NCBI RefSeq assembly: GCF_029428675.1
Contig: NZ_JAJNEL010000001.1
Location: 6,510,001 to 6,574,000 of the forward strand
Direction: 5' to 3'
Length of the DNA: 64,000 bases
DNA from: Streptomyces sp. JH14
Lineage (GTDB): Bacteria > Actinomycetota > Actinomycetes > Streptomycetales > Streptomycetaceae
Shown: piece by piece, positions 7,940 through 16,795 of the stretch
Position numbering within the stretch: position 1 is the first letter of the stretch
How the letters are laid out: every line of letters starts with the position of its first letter
The notes under the pieces: generated by a model
Told to the model about the DNA's origin: nothing
The model's input: only the letters and a program-made list of their open reading frames with translations
The model's database searches: none
Made by a program: the position numbers and the translations under genes

Positions 7940-9445
7940 CTATATCGGCAGCGGGCAGTACACGGTCAGTGCCTCCGGGAGCTTGTCGATCAGCAACTCC
8001 CTTTCGCTTTCCGCGACTTCTCCGTCGTAGGCGTAAGGAGTCCCAGGGGTCAGCCCGGAGATGCGCACCTGACGGCGGCGCTCCGCTGCGTGGACGGGGG
8101 AGCGGGTCAGCGGGCCCGCGACGGCTGCCGCGAGCAGACGCAGGCCGGGCGAGCGGCCGCCGTGCACCACGCGCAGGTCCAGCAGGCCGTCCGCCAGGTT
8201 GTGCCGCCGTCCCGGCGCCGGTCCCACCCGCTGGAACATGCCGTTGCCCACGAACAGCAGCCACAGCGGCCGCCGCCTGCCCTGCAGCTCGGCCTCCAGC
8301 GGGCGCTGCCCGCGCAGGACGTGGAACGCCGCCACCAGGCCCGCCGGCCAGCTGCCGATGCGCGGTGCCCAGTGCTCGCGGGACCGGACCAGTTCCGGGT
8401 AGACGCCCAGACTGAACGCGTTGAGGAAGTAGCCGGGCGCACCGTCGCGCGCTGACGGCCCCGGCCGGAAGCGGCCCACGTCCACCCGTACCGCGTCACC
8501 CGCGGCGAGCGCCGCACAGACGTCGTCCACCGTCTCGATGCCCAGGTCGTACGCGAAGTGGTTGAGGGTTCCGCCCGGGAACACCGCGAGCGGCACACCG
8601 TGCGAGGCGGCGACGGCCGCGGCACTGTTGACCGTGCCGTCGCCGCCGCAGATGCCCAGGGCGCGGCCCCGTCCGGCCGCCCTCTCCAGCTCGGCGGAGA
8701 GGTCACCGGGTGCGCACTCCACCACCTCGGCGAGCGGCAGCGAGTTCCGCACCAAGGAGGCCGTGGCCGTCGCGGTCCCGGACTCCCGGTTGGCGACGAC
8801 CACCAGGCCCCGGCCGCCCGGCAGCGCGGGCGCGTGGGCCGGCGGTCTGCCCGGTGCGGGCAGCTGTCCACGCGTCGGTACGACACCGCGCAGAGCGAAC
8901 GCAGCGCCTGCGCCGAGCACGGCCCCTGCCACTACATCACTCGGATAGTGGACCCCGGTGTACACCCGGGAGGCCGCGACGGCCAGGGCGAGCGGGGCGA
9001 CCGCCGCGCCCCAACCCTTCGATTCGAGGGCGACACCCGTCGCGAAGGCCGCGGCCGATGCGGCGTGTCCCGACGGGAAGGACGTGGTGAAGGGCTGGCG
9101 CTTGAGCTGCCGCAGCACCGGGACGACGTCCTGGAGCGGCCGCTCCCTGCGCACCGCGCCCTTTCCCACGGTGTTGATCGCGGCCGAGGCCACGGCCAGC
9201 GAGGCGACCCCGCGCAGCGCGGCCCGGCGGGCCCGGGCGCTGCTGCCGAGCGCCGCCATGCCCACGGCGGCGCCGAACCACAGCAGTCCGTGGTCGGCGG
9301 CGCGGCTCAGCCGCGGCAGTACGTGGTCGGCGCCCGGCCAGTGTCTGCCCGCCACACCCCGGAAGACGGCGAGGTCGCGTTGATGCAGCCAGGTCCGCAG
9401 ACCGGTGGACGACGGGACGGGCGAAGCGTGGCTCGGTGAGGACAT
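7940..9445 (-). CDS. PAP2 phosphatase / diacylglycerol kinase fusion
   Basis: A 501-residue membrane protein. The N-terminal half is a type 2 phosphatidic acid phosphatase with all three motifs: KGAVRRERP, SFPSGHAASA and SRVYTGVHYPSD. The C-terminal half is a diacylglycerol/sphingosine kinase catalytic domain with ICGGDGTVNSAAAV and FPGGTLNHFA. One half removes a phosphate from a lipid, the other adds one, so the fusion may recycle undecaprenyl or diacylglycerol phosphates. I start at ATG 9443-9445 with GAGGAGG upstream at somewhat long spacing; the frame is open much further left but is non-coding there. It is divergent from the gene at 9527. Confidence 0.85.
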   Translation of the reverse strand: MSSPSHASPVPSSTGLRTWLHQRDLAVFRGVAGRHWPGADHVLPRLSRAADHGLLWFGAAVGMAALGSSARARRAALRGVASLAVASAAINTVGKGAVRRERPLQDVVPVLRQLKRQPFTTSFPSGHAASAAAFATGVALESKGWGAAVAPLALAVAASRVYTGVHYPSDVVAGAVLGAGAAFALRGVVPTRGQLPAPGRPPAHAPALPGGRGLVVVANRESGTATATASLVRNSLPLAEVVECAPGDLSAELERAAGRGRALGICGGDGTVNSAAAVAASHGVPLAVFPGGTLNHFAYDLGIETVDDVCAALAAGDAVRVDVGRFRPGPSARDGAPGYFLNAFSLGVYPELVRSREHWAPRIGSWPAGLVAAFHVLRGQRPLEAELQGRRRPLWLLFVGNGMFQRVGPAPGRRHNLADGLLDLRVVHGGRSPGLRLLAAAVAGPLTRSPVHAAERRRQVRISGLTPGTPYAYDGEVAESERELLIDKLPEALTVYCPLPI

Positions 9446-9526
9446 GGGAGTGCGGATACCCTCCTCGGTCGTGCCCAAGCGCAAGCCGCGCTCGCGCACG
9501 GATCTCAGGGCGGAGACAGTGGTCAC

Positions 9527-10114
9527 ATGGCATCTTCTTCCCCCGGTCCGGAACTTCTCGACCGTCACGCCGAGGCGTTGCGGCTCTTCACCGACCGGGT
9601 GCACGCCGTCCGGGACGACCAATGGTCCGCGGCGACGCCGTGCACCCAGTGGTCCGTCCGTGATCTGGTCGCCCATCTCACGACCGAGCAGCTCTGGGTC
9701 CCGCCGCTGGTGACGGAGGGCCGCACCGTCGCCGAAGTCGGTGACGCCGTCGACGGCGATGTGCTCGGCGACGATCCGGCCGCCGCGTGGGACCGGGCGG
9801 CGGCAGACGCCCGCACGGCGCTCGCGGCCCCCGGGGCGCTGGAGCGGACGGTGAATCTCTCGTACGGGGACACCGCCGCCGACGCGTACTGCGCGCAGAT
9901 GATCAGCGACGCGGTGATTCACGCCTGGGACCTCTCCCGGGCGATCGGCGCCGACGAACGACTGCCGGAGGAACTGGTCGGGTTCACACGGCGCGAGGTC
10001 GGACCGTACGCGAAGGGTCTGTCGCAGACCGGCCTGTTCGCCCCGGCGGTCGAGACCACGGAGGATGCCGACCCGCAGACCGAACTGCTCGCCCTGCTCG
10101 GCCGCAGGGCCTGA
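9527..10114 (+). CDS. Mycothiol-dependent maleylpyruvate isomerase-like (TIGR03086 type) protein
   Basis: The 195-residue protein has the four-helix DinB/MDMPI fold typical of Actinobacteria. It shows the characteristic start RVHAVRDDQWSAATPCTQWS then VRDLVAHL, whose histidine is a predicted metal ligand, and DAVIHAWDLSRAIG, which supplies another. Family members use mycothiol or bind metal; most Streptomyces copies have unknown substrates. The ATG at 9527 follows GGCGGAG. It ends with LLALLGRRA, the normal family C-terminus. It is divergent from the PAP2-kinase gene, sharing an 81-bp promoter region. Confidence 0.8.
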   Translation: MASSSPGPELLDRHAEALRLFTDRVHAVRDDQWSAATPCTQWSVRDLVAHLTTEQLWVPPLVTEGRTVAEVGDAVDGDVLGDDPAAAWDRAAADARTALAAPGALERTVNLSYGDTAADAYCAQMISDAVIHAWDLSRAIGADERLPEELVGFTRREVGPYAKGLSQTGLFAPAVETTEDADPQTELLALLGRRA

Positions 10115-10420
10115 CGCAGCCGGTCGGGGCGTCGTGGACCGGCGTGCGGGGCGGGCGCAGGACTCCGCCGCGACGGGGTGCGGCGTGCCCGCACCGGCAT
10201 TGCCGCAAGTGGGTCGCGACCAGTCCGCGTTCGTGATTCCGGCCCGTGGGCGAAGTGTCGAACACGAGAGGTGGGTGTACCACCACGGCGAACCGGGATG
10301 CAGTCGACGTCCGCGCTCCGTAAGCTCGTAAGCGGGAGGGTTCGGCGACGGGCCGAACGTGCCTTTCGCCATGTCGGGTCGCCTCAATCGCCGTCGACGC
10401 CTGTGCCGTGGGAGCCCTTG
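10115..10420. other. Intergenic stretch, no feature recognised
   Basis: About 306 bases between the isomerase-like gene and the GPP34 gene. Open frames here have no coding character. It presumably holds the GPP34 promoter, but I could not pick out a convincing -35/-10 pair, hairpin or repeat. Confidence 0.5.
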
Positions 10421-11026
10421 ATGACCACACCGCGGGACCTGATGATCGCCACCATGGACCTGGCGCCCGAACGCACTGTGGAGCAGGGAGACCTGTCGCT
10501 CGCGCTCGCGGGGGCGGAGGCGATCGACCTCCTCGGCGCCGAAGCGATCAGCCTGGTCGGTGATCACATCGTTCCCGGCCTCAGGCCGGTCCTGCCTGAT
10601 CCCCTGTTGGACGAGGCCGCGACGTCGTTGGTCCGGGAGACCCCGTACGAGTCGGTCGGCGACTGGCTGTGGCGCAGGGGGCGCGGCCTGTCCGCCACCT
10701 ATCTGGCCGCATTCGAGGCGGAGGGGCAGCTCAGCAGACAGGGCCGCCGGGGGATGCCCTTCCGGCGCAGCCGGACGGTGCTGGCCGATACACCCGCTCG
10801 CCGAGAGGCGACGGAGCGCTGGACATCGGACGAGCCCGTCCTCGCCGCCCTCGCGGCCGCCCTCGGGATCCGCGACGAGCAGACCGGAGACTTCCTCGGT
10901 GGTGCCGACGACGCCGTGGTGACGGTGCTGGCGGCCGTCCGTGACGCGTTGCTGGAGCTGGAAGCGGTACGGCAGCGGCGCGCTATCGAGGACGCGGCCT
11001 TCGACAACATCTGGCGCGGCGACTGA
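10421..11026 (+). CDS. GPP34 (GOLPH3-like) family phosphoprotein
   Basis: The 201-residue protein fits the GPP34 family: all-helical, no signal peptide, with LSLALAGAEAIDLLGAEA near the start, the RGRGLSATYLAAFEAEG-type region in the middle and AVLDALL-like helices at the end. Eukaryotic GOLPH3 binds phosphatidylinositol 4-phosphate at the Golgi membrane. Streptomyces has several GPP34 proteins of unknown role, often near membrane or development genes. Start ATG 10421 gives MTTPRDLMIATMDLAP, the usual N-terminus. An in-frame upstream extension (to 10178) looks non-coding. It lies among lipid-related genes. Confidence 0.75.
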   Translation: MTTPRDLMIATMDLAPERTVEQGDLSLALAGAEAIDLLGAEAISLVGDHIVPGLRPVLPDPLLDEAATSLVRETPYESVGDWLWRRGRGLSATYLAAFEAEGQLSRQGRRGMPFRRSRTVLADTPARREATERWTSDEPVLAALAAALGIRDEQTGDFLGGADDAVVTVLAAVRDALLELEAVRQRRAIEDAAFDNIWRGD

Positions 11027-11044
11027 CGACCGGTGCGGGGGAGA

Positions 11045-11065
11045 GGCGCTGCCAGGTGCAGCGCC
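11045..11065. terminator. Hairpin after the GPP34 gene
   Basis: GGCGCTGC and GCAGCGCC form a perfect 8-bp stem with a 5-base loop, 19 bases past the GPP34 stop. A second, weaker inverted repeat (TGCGGCG ... CGCCGCA, 11112-11139) follows. Either could end the transcript before the next gene. Confidence 0.5.
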
Positions 11066-11279
11066 GTGGCGCGTGAAGGACCCGCGCGCCGATCCGGTCA
11101 CCGGGGGAACCATGCGGCGGGCACCGGGCGATGCGCCGCACGAGACGCTGCATTCCGGTGCGGGTCCCGGCTGACGACCGGTGGGACGCCGAGTCGGGCG
11201 GGCGGTGACACTCAAACCTCCGTATAAAGGGCCCTGGGGGCGAGACAGGGTGACGGAGCGGCAGCGAAGGAGGCCCGGG

Positions 11280-12557
11280 ATGGCGCGGAAGCGGGCCGGG
11301 AAGGGCGGGGACGCGGGACCGGCCGGGGGCAGCGGACGGGACGCCCCGCGCACCCTTCGAGGGGACCACGGGCACGTTCGGTACGGGCCACCCGCGCACG
11401 ACCCCGGGCTGCCCGTACTGCCCGAGCTGGCCCAGGTGCTCGCCGCCGCGGCCGGACGCGGCGAGCCCGAACCGACCGGCGGCGGTGAAGCCCTGCGCGA
11501 GGCGGCCGCCGGCTACTGGACCCGGCGCGGACTGCGCGGCGGTCCCGAGCACATCGCCGCCGCCCCCGGTGCCTCGCCGCTGCTGCTCGCCCTGATCGCC
11601 GCGCACGGCGGCGACGTCCTCATGCCGCGCCCCTGCCCCGCGACCTGGATTCCGCAGGCCCGGCTGCTGGGCCGGCCCGCCTACCATGTGCCGACCCCGG
11701 CCGAGTGCGGCGGCGTGCCCGATCCGTACGCCCTCCTCGAAACCGTACGCAGAGTGCGCGCCGAGGGCGGCCGGCCCCGGCTCCTGCTGATCTCCGTCGT
11801 CGACGACCCGACCGCCACCGTCGCCCCGCCGGAACTCGTGCGCGAGGCGTGCGAGGCCGCGGTCGCCGAGGGAATGCACATCGTCAGCGACGAGACCTGG
11901 CGCGACACCCTGCACCGGCCGCACGACGTGCTGCTCAGCCCCGCCGAGATGTGCCCCGACGACGTCACCGTCGTCTGCGACCTGGCCGGTGCGCTGACCC
12001 CGGCCACCTGGCCTGTGGCGGTCGCCAGGTTTCCGGCCACCGCACGGGCGGCGGTGCGCCACGCCCGCGCCCTCGACGTCCTCACCGCGCTCGGCGCCCT
12101 CGTCGCGGGCCCGGTCGCCGCCGCGGCCGCCCATGCGCTGCGCGAACCGGAGCCCGTCGTGGCCCGCGTCCGCCGGGCCGCAGAACTGCAGGCGCAGGTC
12201 GCCGCCGCGGCCCACCGGGCGGTGCTCGCCGCGGGGGCGCTGGCCCGGCCCCCGCAGGCCGGCCGTCATCTCTACGCCGACCTCGGCCCTCTACGGTCCC
12301 GGCTCGCCACCCGCGGAGTGACGGATTCCCTGGAACTGGAGGAGTACCTCACCGAACGTCTCGGCGCGCCCGCCCCGGGAGGCCACCGCTTCGGCGACGA
12401 ACTGGGGGCACTGCGGGTGCGGCTGGGCACCGGGCCGCTGCTCGGCCCGACCCCGGAGCAGCAGACGGAGTCCCTCACTGCGGTGGAGCCCCTTGAATTG
12501 CCGCATGTCGCCCGGGCGCTGAGCATTTTCGCAACGGCGCTCAGCGAACTGCGCTGA
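11280..12557 (+). CDS. Class I aminotransferase-fold protein lacking the catalytic lysine
   Basis: The 425-residue protein follows the fold-type I aminotransferase plan: an N-terminal GGGEALREAAAGYWTRRGL helix, the AAAPGASPLLLALIAAHGGD segment, and SDETWRD where active enzymes have DExY. The usual SLSK lysine loop is replaced by CDLAGALTPATWPVAVA: the lysine that binds PLP is Gly237 and the phosphate-binding arginine is Pro. The NPTG loop reads DDPTATV. The tyrosine of DExY is Trp207. It is therefore probably not a transaminase, and may bind a ligand or act as a structural or regulatory protein. The start ATG 11280 follows GAAGGAGG at ideal spacing. Confidence 0.75.
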   Translation: MARKRAGKGGDAGPAGGSGRDAPRTLRGDHGHVRYGPPAHDPGLPVLPELAQVLAAAAGRGEPEPTGGGEALREAAAGYWTRRGLRGGPEHIAAAPGASPLLLALIAAHGGDVLMPRPCPATWIPQARLLGRPAYHVPTPAECGGVPDPYALLETVRRVRAEGGRPRLLLISVVDDPTATVAPPELVREACEAAVAEGMHIVSDETWRDTLHRPHDVLLSPAEMCPDDVTVVCDLAGALTPATWPVAVARFPATARAAVRHARALDVLTALGALVAGPVAAAAAHALREPEPVVARVRRAAELQAQVAAAAHRAVLAAGALARPPQAGRHLYADLGPLRSRLATRGVTDSLELEEYLTERLGAPAPGGHRFGDELGALRVRLGTGPLLGPTPEQQTESLTAVEPLELPHVARALSIFATALSELR

Positions 12558-12590
12558 CGATGACCTACCCGACGACGTGCCCGACAACGT

Positions 12591-13736
12591 ATGGACGACG
12601 AACCTGACGGACTGCTCGACGAAGCACTCCGGGGCGGGAGTCTCTCGATGACGGAACAGACGGAGCGGGCCCTCGCCGGGCCCGCGCAGCCGGAGCTCCT
12701 CGGCCGGATCGTGTCCCCGCGCCCGCTCGGCGAGGTGAGGGTCTGGCCCGCCTCGTTCGCCGACCGGCTCACCGGCCCGCTCCCCGGTGTCAGGGGAATG
12801 ACGCGACTGGCCCGCGAGCGTGCCGTGCGGCCCGACGCCGAGGGTCTGCGCGGTATTCACCGGCTGCCGTACGCCCCGGGACCGCTGCCCGTCAGCGACG
12901 CGGACACGACCGCCGTCACCTGGGCCGGACACGCCAGCTGGATCGTCCGGACCGGCGGACTGACCATCCTCACCGACCCCGTCTGGTCCCGCCGCATCCT
13001 CGGCACCCCCGCCAGGATCACGCCGGTCGGTGTCCGCTGGGAGGATCTGCCGCCCGTCGACGCGGTCGTCATCAGCCACAACCACTACGACCACCTCGAT
13101 GCCCCCACCCTGAGCAGACTGCCGCGGGACACCCCGCTGTTCGTCCCGGCGGGGCTCGGCCGATGGTGCCGTCGCCGCCGCTTCTCCTGCGTCACCGAAC
13201 TCGACTGGTGGGAGTCGGCGGACCTGCACGGCGTCCGCTTCGACTTCGTGCCCGCCCACCACTGGTCCAAGCGGACCCTCACCGACACCTGCCACTCCCT
13301 GTGGGGCGGCTGGGTCATCCAGAGCATCGGCAGCGCGGCGGGCGGCAGTCAGCGGATCTACTTCGCGGGGGACACCGGCTACGGGCACTGGTTCGCGGAG
13401 ATCGGCCGCCGCCACCCCGGGATCGATCTGGCGCTGCTGCCGATCGGGGCGTACGAACCGCGCTGGTGGCTCGGCGACGTGCACACCGATCCGGAGGAGG
13501 CCGTGCAGGCGTACGAGGATCTCGGCGCCCGCGCCATGGCGCCCATGCACTGGGCGACCTTCCTGCTCTCCGCCGAGCCGGTACTCGAACCGATAACCCG
13601 GCTCCACAAGGCCTGGCAGCGGGCCGGCCATCCGCGCGAGCACCTCTGGGACCTGCCCATCGGCGGCTCCCGGGTGCTGGACGGGACCAGGGCGGCACCC
13701 CCGTCCCCGCAGGCGCCCCACGGCATCAGCGGCTGA
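12591..13736 (+). CDS. MBL-fold hydrolase, NAPE-PLD-like
   Basis: The 381-residue protein is a metallo-beta-lactamase-fold enzyme of the N-acyl-phosphatidylethanolamine phospholipase D group. The HxHxDH motif is visible as SHNHYDHLDA, with VPAHHWSKR supplying a further metal histidine and YFAGDTGYG the bridging aspartate; the C-terminal MHWATF holds the last histidine. NAPE-PLD relatives cleave phospholipid-like phosphodiesters; the bacterial substrate is not known. No signal peptide. The ATG at 12591 starts 34 bases after the aminotransferase-like gene, so both may be one transcript. Its 3' end overlaps the convergent DedA gene by 11 bases. Confidence 0.85.
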   Translation: MDDEPDGLLDEALRGGSLSMTEQTERALAGPAQPELLGRIVSPRPLGEVRVWPASFADRLTGPLPGVRGMTRLARERAVRPDAEGLRGIHRLPYAPGPLPVSDADTTAVTWAGHASWIVRTGGLTILTDPVWSRRILGTPARITPVGVRWEDLPPVDAVVISHNHYDHLDAPTLSRLPRDTPLFVPAGLGRWCRRRRFSCVTELDWWESADLHGVRFDFVPAHHWSKRTLTDTCHSLWGGWVIQSIGSAAGGSQRIYFAGDTGYGHWFAEIGRRHPGIDLALLPIGAYEPRWWLGDVHTDPEEAVQAYEDLGARAMAPMHWATFLLSAEPVLEPITRLHKAWQRAGHPREHLWDLPIGGSRVLDGTRAAPPSPQAPHGISG

Positions 13737-14346
13737 AGCGGGCCCGCGCCCTGCGCCACACCGCGGGCGCCCCGCTGATCAGCAGTGTCAGGCCGACCGC
13801 CGCGACCACGCCCTGCCACGGCTCGGGGAACAGCGAACCGCCCAGAATGCCGATCAGCTGATACGTCGCCGCCCACGCCAGACAGGCCGGCACATCCCCA
13901 CGGGCGAACCGGCGTATCGGCATCCGGCTCAGCAGACACGCCAGCATCACCGGAATCCGCCCGGCCGGCACCAGCCTCGACAGCACGAGCACCACCGAAC
14001 CGTGCTCGTCGAGCTTCTGCTGCGCCTGCGCCAGCCGTTCCGGCGCCGCCCGGTCGCTGATCGCCCGCAGCCACTTCGAGCCGTTCTTCGACCGCACCCC
14101 GCGCTGCCCCAGCCAGTACAGGCATATGTCCCCGATAAACGCCGCCGACGACGCCACCGCGAATACCACCAGCAGGGCGAACGGGTCCGTCTGGTGGAAC
14201 GCCACCACCGCCGCCGAACTCACCAGCGCCCCCGTCGGCACCACCGGTACCAGCGCGCCCAGCGCCACCAGCAGGAAGAGGGACGGATAGCCGACGGCCT
14301 GCTGCGTCGACTCAGGGGGCAGTTGCCCCACGACCTCCTGGATCAC
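13726..14346 (-). CDS. DedA family membrane protein
   Basis: The 206-residue product has four to five hydrophobic segments and the DedA/VTT signature: FIGDICLYWLGQRG and the RLVPAGRIPVMLACLLSRMP stretch with its conserved arginine. DedA proteins are implicated in flipping or recycling undecaprenyl phosphate and phosphatidylethanolamine, and in proton-motive-force maintenance. The start is GTG 14344-14346, which overlaps the stop of the upstream MBL gene (GTGA), so the two are translationally coupled. It is convergent with the NAPE-PLD-like gene and overlaps its end by 11 bases. Confidence 0.85.
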   Translation of the reverse strand: MIQEVVGQLPPESTQQAVGYPSLFLLVALGALVPVVPTGALVSSAAVVAFHQTDPFALLVVFAVASSAAFIGDICLYWLGQRGVRSKNGSKWLRAISDRAAPERLAQAQQKLDEHGSVVLVLSRLVPAGRIPVMLACLLSRMPIRRFARGDVPACLAWAATYQLIGILGGSLFPEPWQGVVAAVGLTLLISGAPAVWRRARARFSR

Positions 14347-15125
14347 CCGGCGGCCTCCGGCCGCACATGCTCGCCGTGGGCCAGCCGGTGCACCGTCACA
14401 TCCGGTGCCAGCAGCGCCGCCTTCCGGACGAATTCGTCACCGGGTGCGTGGAATTCGTGGGGCCGGATCCCGTCCATCCCGATCGGCCAGTACGTGCCGT
14501 AGTGCACCGGCACGGCCGAGCGCGGTGCCAGCCGGGCCAGGGCTTCGGCGGCGCGGCCCGCGTCCAGATGGCTGTGGCCGAGATACGGGCCCCAGCCGCC
14601 CACCGGCAACAGCGCCACGTCCACCGGGCCGACCGACTTCGCCATCTCGTCGAACAGCCCGGTGTCCCCGGCGAAGTACGTGCGCGCCTCGCCCTCGACG
14701 ACGTACCCCAGCGCGGGCGAACGGTGCGGGCCCACCGGCAGGCGCCGGCCGTCGTGCTGTGCGGGGACGGCCCGTACCCGCACGTCACCGACCCGCACCT
14801 CCTCCCCGGCCGTCACCTCGGTGATGCGCAGTCCGCGTACCCGGCGCAGCAACCGCAGCCCCGGTACGGAGCGGACGGCGCCGAGCGGCACGATCAGCCG
14901 GCTGGCGGGTGCGAGGCGGGCCAGCGACGGCAGATGCAGATGATCGGAGTGCAGATGGGAGACGAGCACGACATCGGCGACGGTGGCCTCGGGCCCCGGG
15001 AGCGCGCCGCGGCGGCGGCGCAGGTGCGCGAGCCGGCGTACGAAGAGGGGGTCGGTCAGGACGCGGACCCCGGAGTCCTCGATGGTGCAGGTGGCATGAC
15101 CCCACCAGGTGACTTCCACCGGCAC
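14343..15125 (-). CDS. MBL-fold metal-dependent hydrolase
   Basis: The 260-residue cytoplasmic protein begins VPVEVTWWGHATCTI and has the metal motif SHLHSDHLH, then YFAGDTGLFD with the bridging aspartate and VPVHYGTYWP with a late histidine. It resembles the UlaG-like/RNase Z-like sub-branch of the MBL superfamily. I place the start at GTG 15123-15125, with GAGGAGG six bases upstream; the open frame extends to 15194 but that part is basic and looks non-coding. It is coupled to the DedA gene downstream, hinting at a shared membrane-lipid task. Confidence 0.85.
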   Translation of the reverse strand: MPVEVTWWGHATCTIEDSGVRVLTDPLFVRRLAHLRRRRGALPGPEATVADVVLVSHLHSDHLHLPSLARLAPASRLIVPLGAVRSVPGLRLLRRVRGLRITEVTAGEEVRVGDVRVRAVPAQHDGRRLPVGPHRSPALGYVVEGEARTYFAGDTGLFDEMAKSVGPVDVALLPVGGWGPYLGHSHLDAGRAAEALARLAPRSAVPVHYGTYWPIGMDGIRPHEFHAPGDEFVRKAALLAPDVTVHRLAHGEHVRPEAAG

Positions 15126-15240
15126 CGTCTGCCTCCTCGCCCGTGGTTCCCGCTGTCCGCTCCTGGCCATGAGCCTAATGCCGGAGCGGGGCACGGGGCC
15201 GGGTGCGTCCGGATACCGCTGTGGCCGGCGTCGGGAGGTC

Positions 15241-16719
15241 TCAGTCCGTGAGCCCCAGCGCCCCCGCCGCCCGGATCGCCAGCCAGACCTCGGCCAGCGC
15301 CCCCGTCGACGCGAGATCGCGACTGGTCAGTTCGCCGAACCGCCGGAGCCGGTACCCGAGGGTGTTCGGATGGATGTGGAGCGCGGTCGCCGCCGTCTCC
15401 GTGCGGCGGTCGCGCTCCATCCACGTGCGGGTGGAGACCAGCAGCTGCGAGTCGTGCGCCTTGTCGTAGCGCAGCACCTCGCCGAGGACATGCTCGACCA
15501 GGGCGGCCAGCACCGCCGGGTCGTCGGGCATCCAGCGGCCCATCGAATCGTCCCCGTAACGGATCACTGGGCGACCCGACTCAACGGCCTTCGAGACCGC
15601 CCAGAGGGCCTCGCGCTGCGCCACCCGCAGTGCGGCGCCCGGAAGGAACGGGCGGCTCATCCCCGCCGCCACGTCCGGCAGTACACCGATCTCGGCGGCC
15701 AGCTGCGGCGCCCCCAGGACATAGCGGTCCTCGCCCCGGGTGAGCAGCAGATGCGGATGGTCCTGGAGACAGCGCAGCAGCGCCTCGTCCGTGGTCCGCC
15801 GGACCACGATCAGCACGGTGTCGCCCTCGATCGCATGCCGGGCGAGCCTGCGCCGCGCCGCTTCCGGGTCGAGGACCTCCTGAAGTAGCTCGGCGAGGGT
15901 CTCCGCACCCTCGCGGCGCAGGGTCTCGCGCTCGGTGCGCACCATCGCCACCCGCAGCGCCGCGACTGTGGCGATGTGCTGGACGACCGCGAGCCCGGCC
16001 GGCTGGGCGCCCTCCCGTTCGTACGCGACGAGGAACCCCGCCGGGCCACCGGGTGCCGGCACGGGCAGCACGAACCCGCCGGGCACGGTCGGCGGGGCGT
16101 CGACGGAGGCGGGCAGGACGCCCGGATCGGGCACGGGCACACCCGGCAGGAGCGGGCGCCCCTGGGGAGTGCAGAGGTAGACGTCGTATCCCGAGAGGCG
16201 TTCGAGGCGGCGCAGCAGCGCAGGCGTGTCGAGGTCCTCGGCGACCAGCCAGCGCAGCGAACCGAAGACCTGCAGCTGGGCGCCGAGCCGGTGCCGGGCA
16301 TCCTCCTGGACCGAAGCGGCGACCTCCTGCGACACCGCGATGAACGGGACGGCGAGCGGCACCTCGAGGACCGGGAAGCCCCGCTCCTCGGCAGCCCGGA
16401 AGAAGGCGTCGTGCAACGGGGGCATGTGCAGCTGTGCCGAGAGGGCCAGTGCGGACACCCCGGCGTCGTCGAGCCGCTCCAGATACGCGCGCTGCCCGGC
16501 GGCGTTCCGCGGGATCGCCAGGCCCGTCGTCATGATCACCTCGGCGCCGAGCAACCAGGGTGTCGGATCGGCCAGTTCGCTTGCGTGAGCCCAGGAGACC
16601 GAGCGGCCCAGACCGCGGCTGCCCGCCTTCACGGTGAGCTGGAGTGCGGGGTAGGAGAGAAGATCCTCAACGGTGAGTTTGTCGCTGGCCACAGACAACA
16701 GCCTATCCCTTTGTGACAT
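15241..16719 (-). CDS. PucR family transcriptional regulator
   Basis: The 492-residue protein has the PucR layout: an N-terminal purine-catabolism regulator ligand domain (DKLTVEDLLSYPALQL through AFFRAAEERGFPVLEVPL), a central GGDEF-like CdaR region, and a C-terminal helix-turn-helix (TATALHIHPNTLGYRLRRFG). Such proteins usually activate or repress neighbouring transport and catabolic genes in response to a nitrogen-rich metabolite. The ATG at 16717-16719 has a poor ribosome site; a TTG or GTG 7-10 codons downstream, behind AAAGGGA, could be the real start. It is divergent from the NCS1 permease operon. Confidence 0.85.
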   Translation of the reverse strand: MSQRDRLLSVASDKLTVEDLLSYPALQLTVKAGSRGLGRSVSWAHASELADPTPWLLGAEVIMTTGLAIPRNAAGQRAYLERLDDAGVSALALSAQLHMPPLHDAFFRAAEERGFPVLEVPLAVPFIAVSQEVAASVQEDARHRLGAQLQVFGSLRWLVAEDLDTPALLRRLERLSGYDVYLCTPQGRPLLPGVPVPDPGVLPASVDAPPTVPGGFVLPVPAPGGPAGFLVAYEREGAQPAGLAVVQHIATVAALRVAMVRTERETLRREGAETLAELLQEVLDPEAARRRLARHAIEGDTVLIVVRRTTDEALLRCLQDHPHLLLTRGEDRYVLGAPQLAAEIGVLPDVAAGMSRPFLPGAALRVAQREALWAVSKAVESGRPVIRYGDDSMGRWMPDDPAVLAALVEHVLGEVLRYDKAHDSQLLVSTRTWMERDRRTETAATALHIHPNTLGYRLRRFGELTSRDLASTGALAEVWLAIRAAGALGLTD

Positions 16720-16725
16720 TCACAA
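16711..16725. promoter_or_regulatory. Palindrome TTGTGACATTCACAA between pucR and the permease operon
   Basis: The arms TTGTGA and TCACAA are perfect reverse complements around CAT. The site overlaps the first possible start codon of the PucR gene. In a 76-base divergent region it is the best candidate for the PucR operator and would let PucR control both itself and the permease operon. The assignment to PucR is inferred only from position. Confidence 0.5.
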
Positions 16726-16795
16726 TTGCCGGACACGGTCCGGGCCCACAGACTGAGGGGCCAGTCCCCGCGCATGAACAGTAGGTGGAGCGCCC

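Noticed and set aside
9446..11353. Long minus-strand open frame extending the PAP2-kinase gene leftward to 11353
   Set aside because: It runs antisense across two real genes and has arginine/glycine-rich low-complexity content. The good ribosome site and family N-terminus are at 9445.
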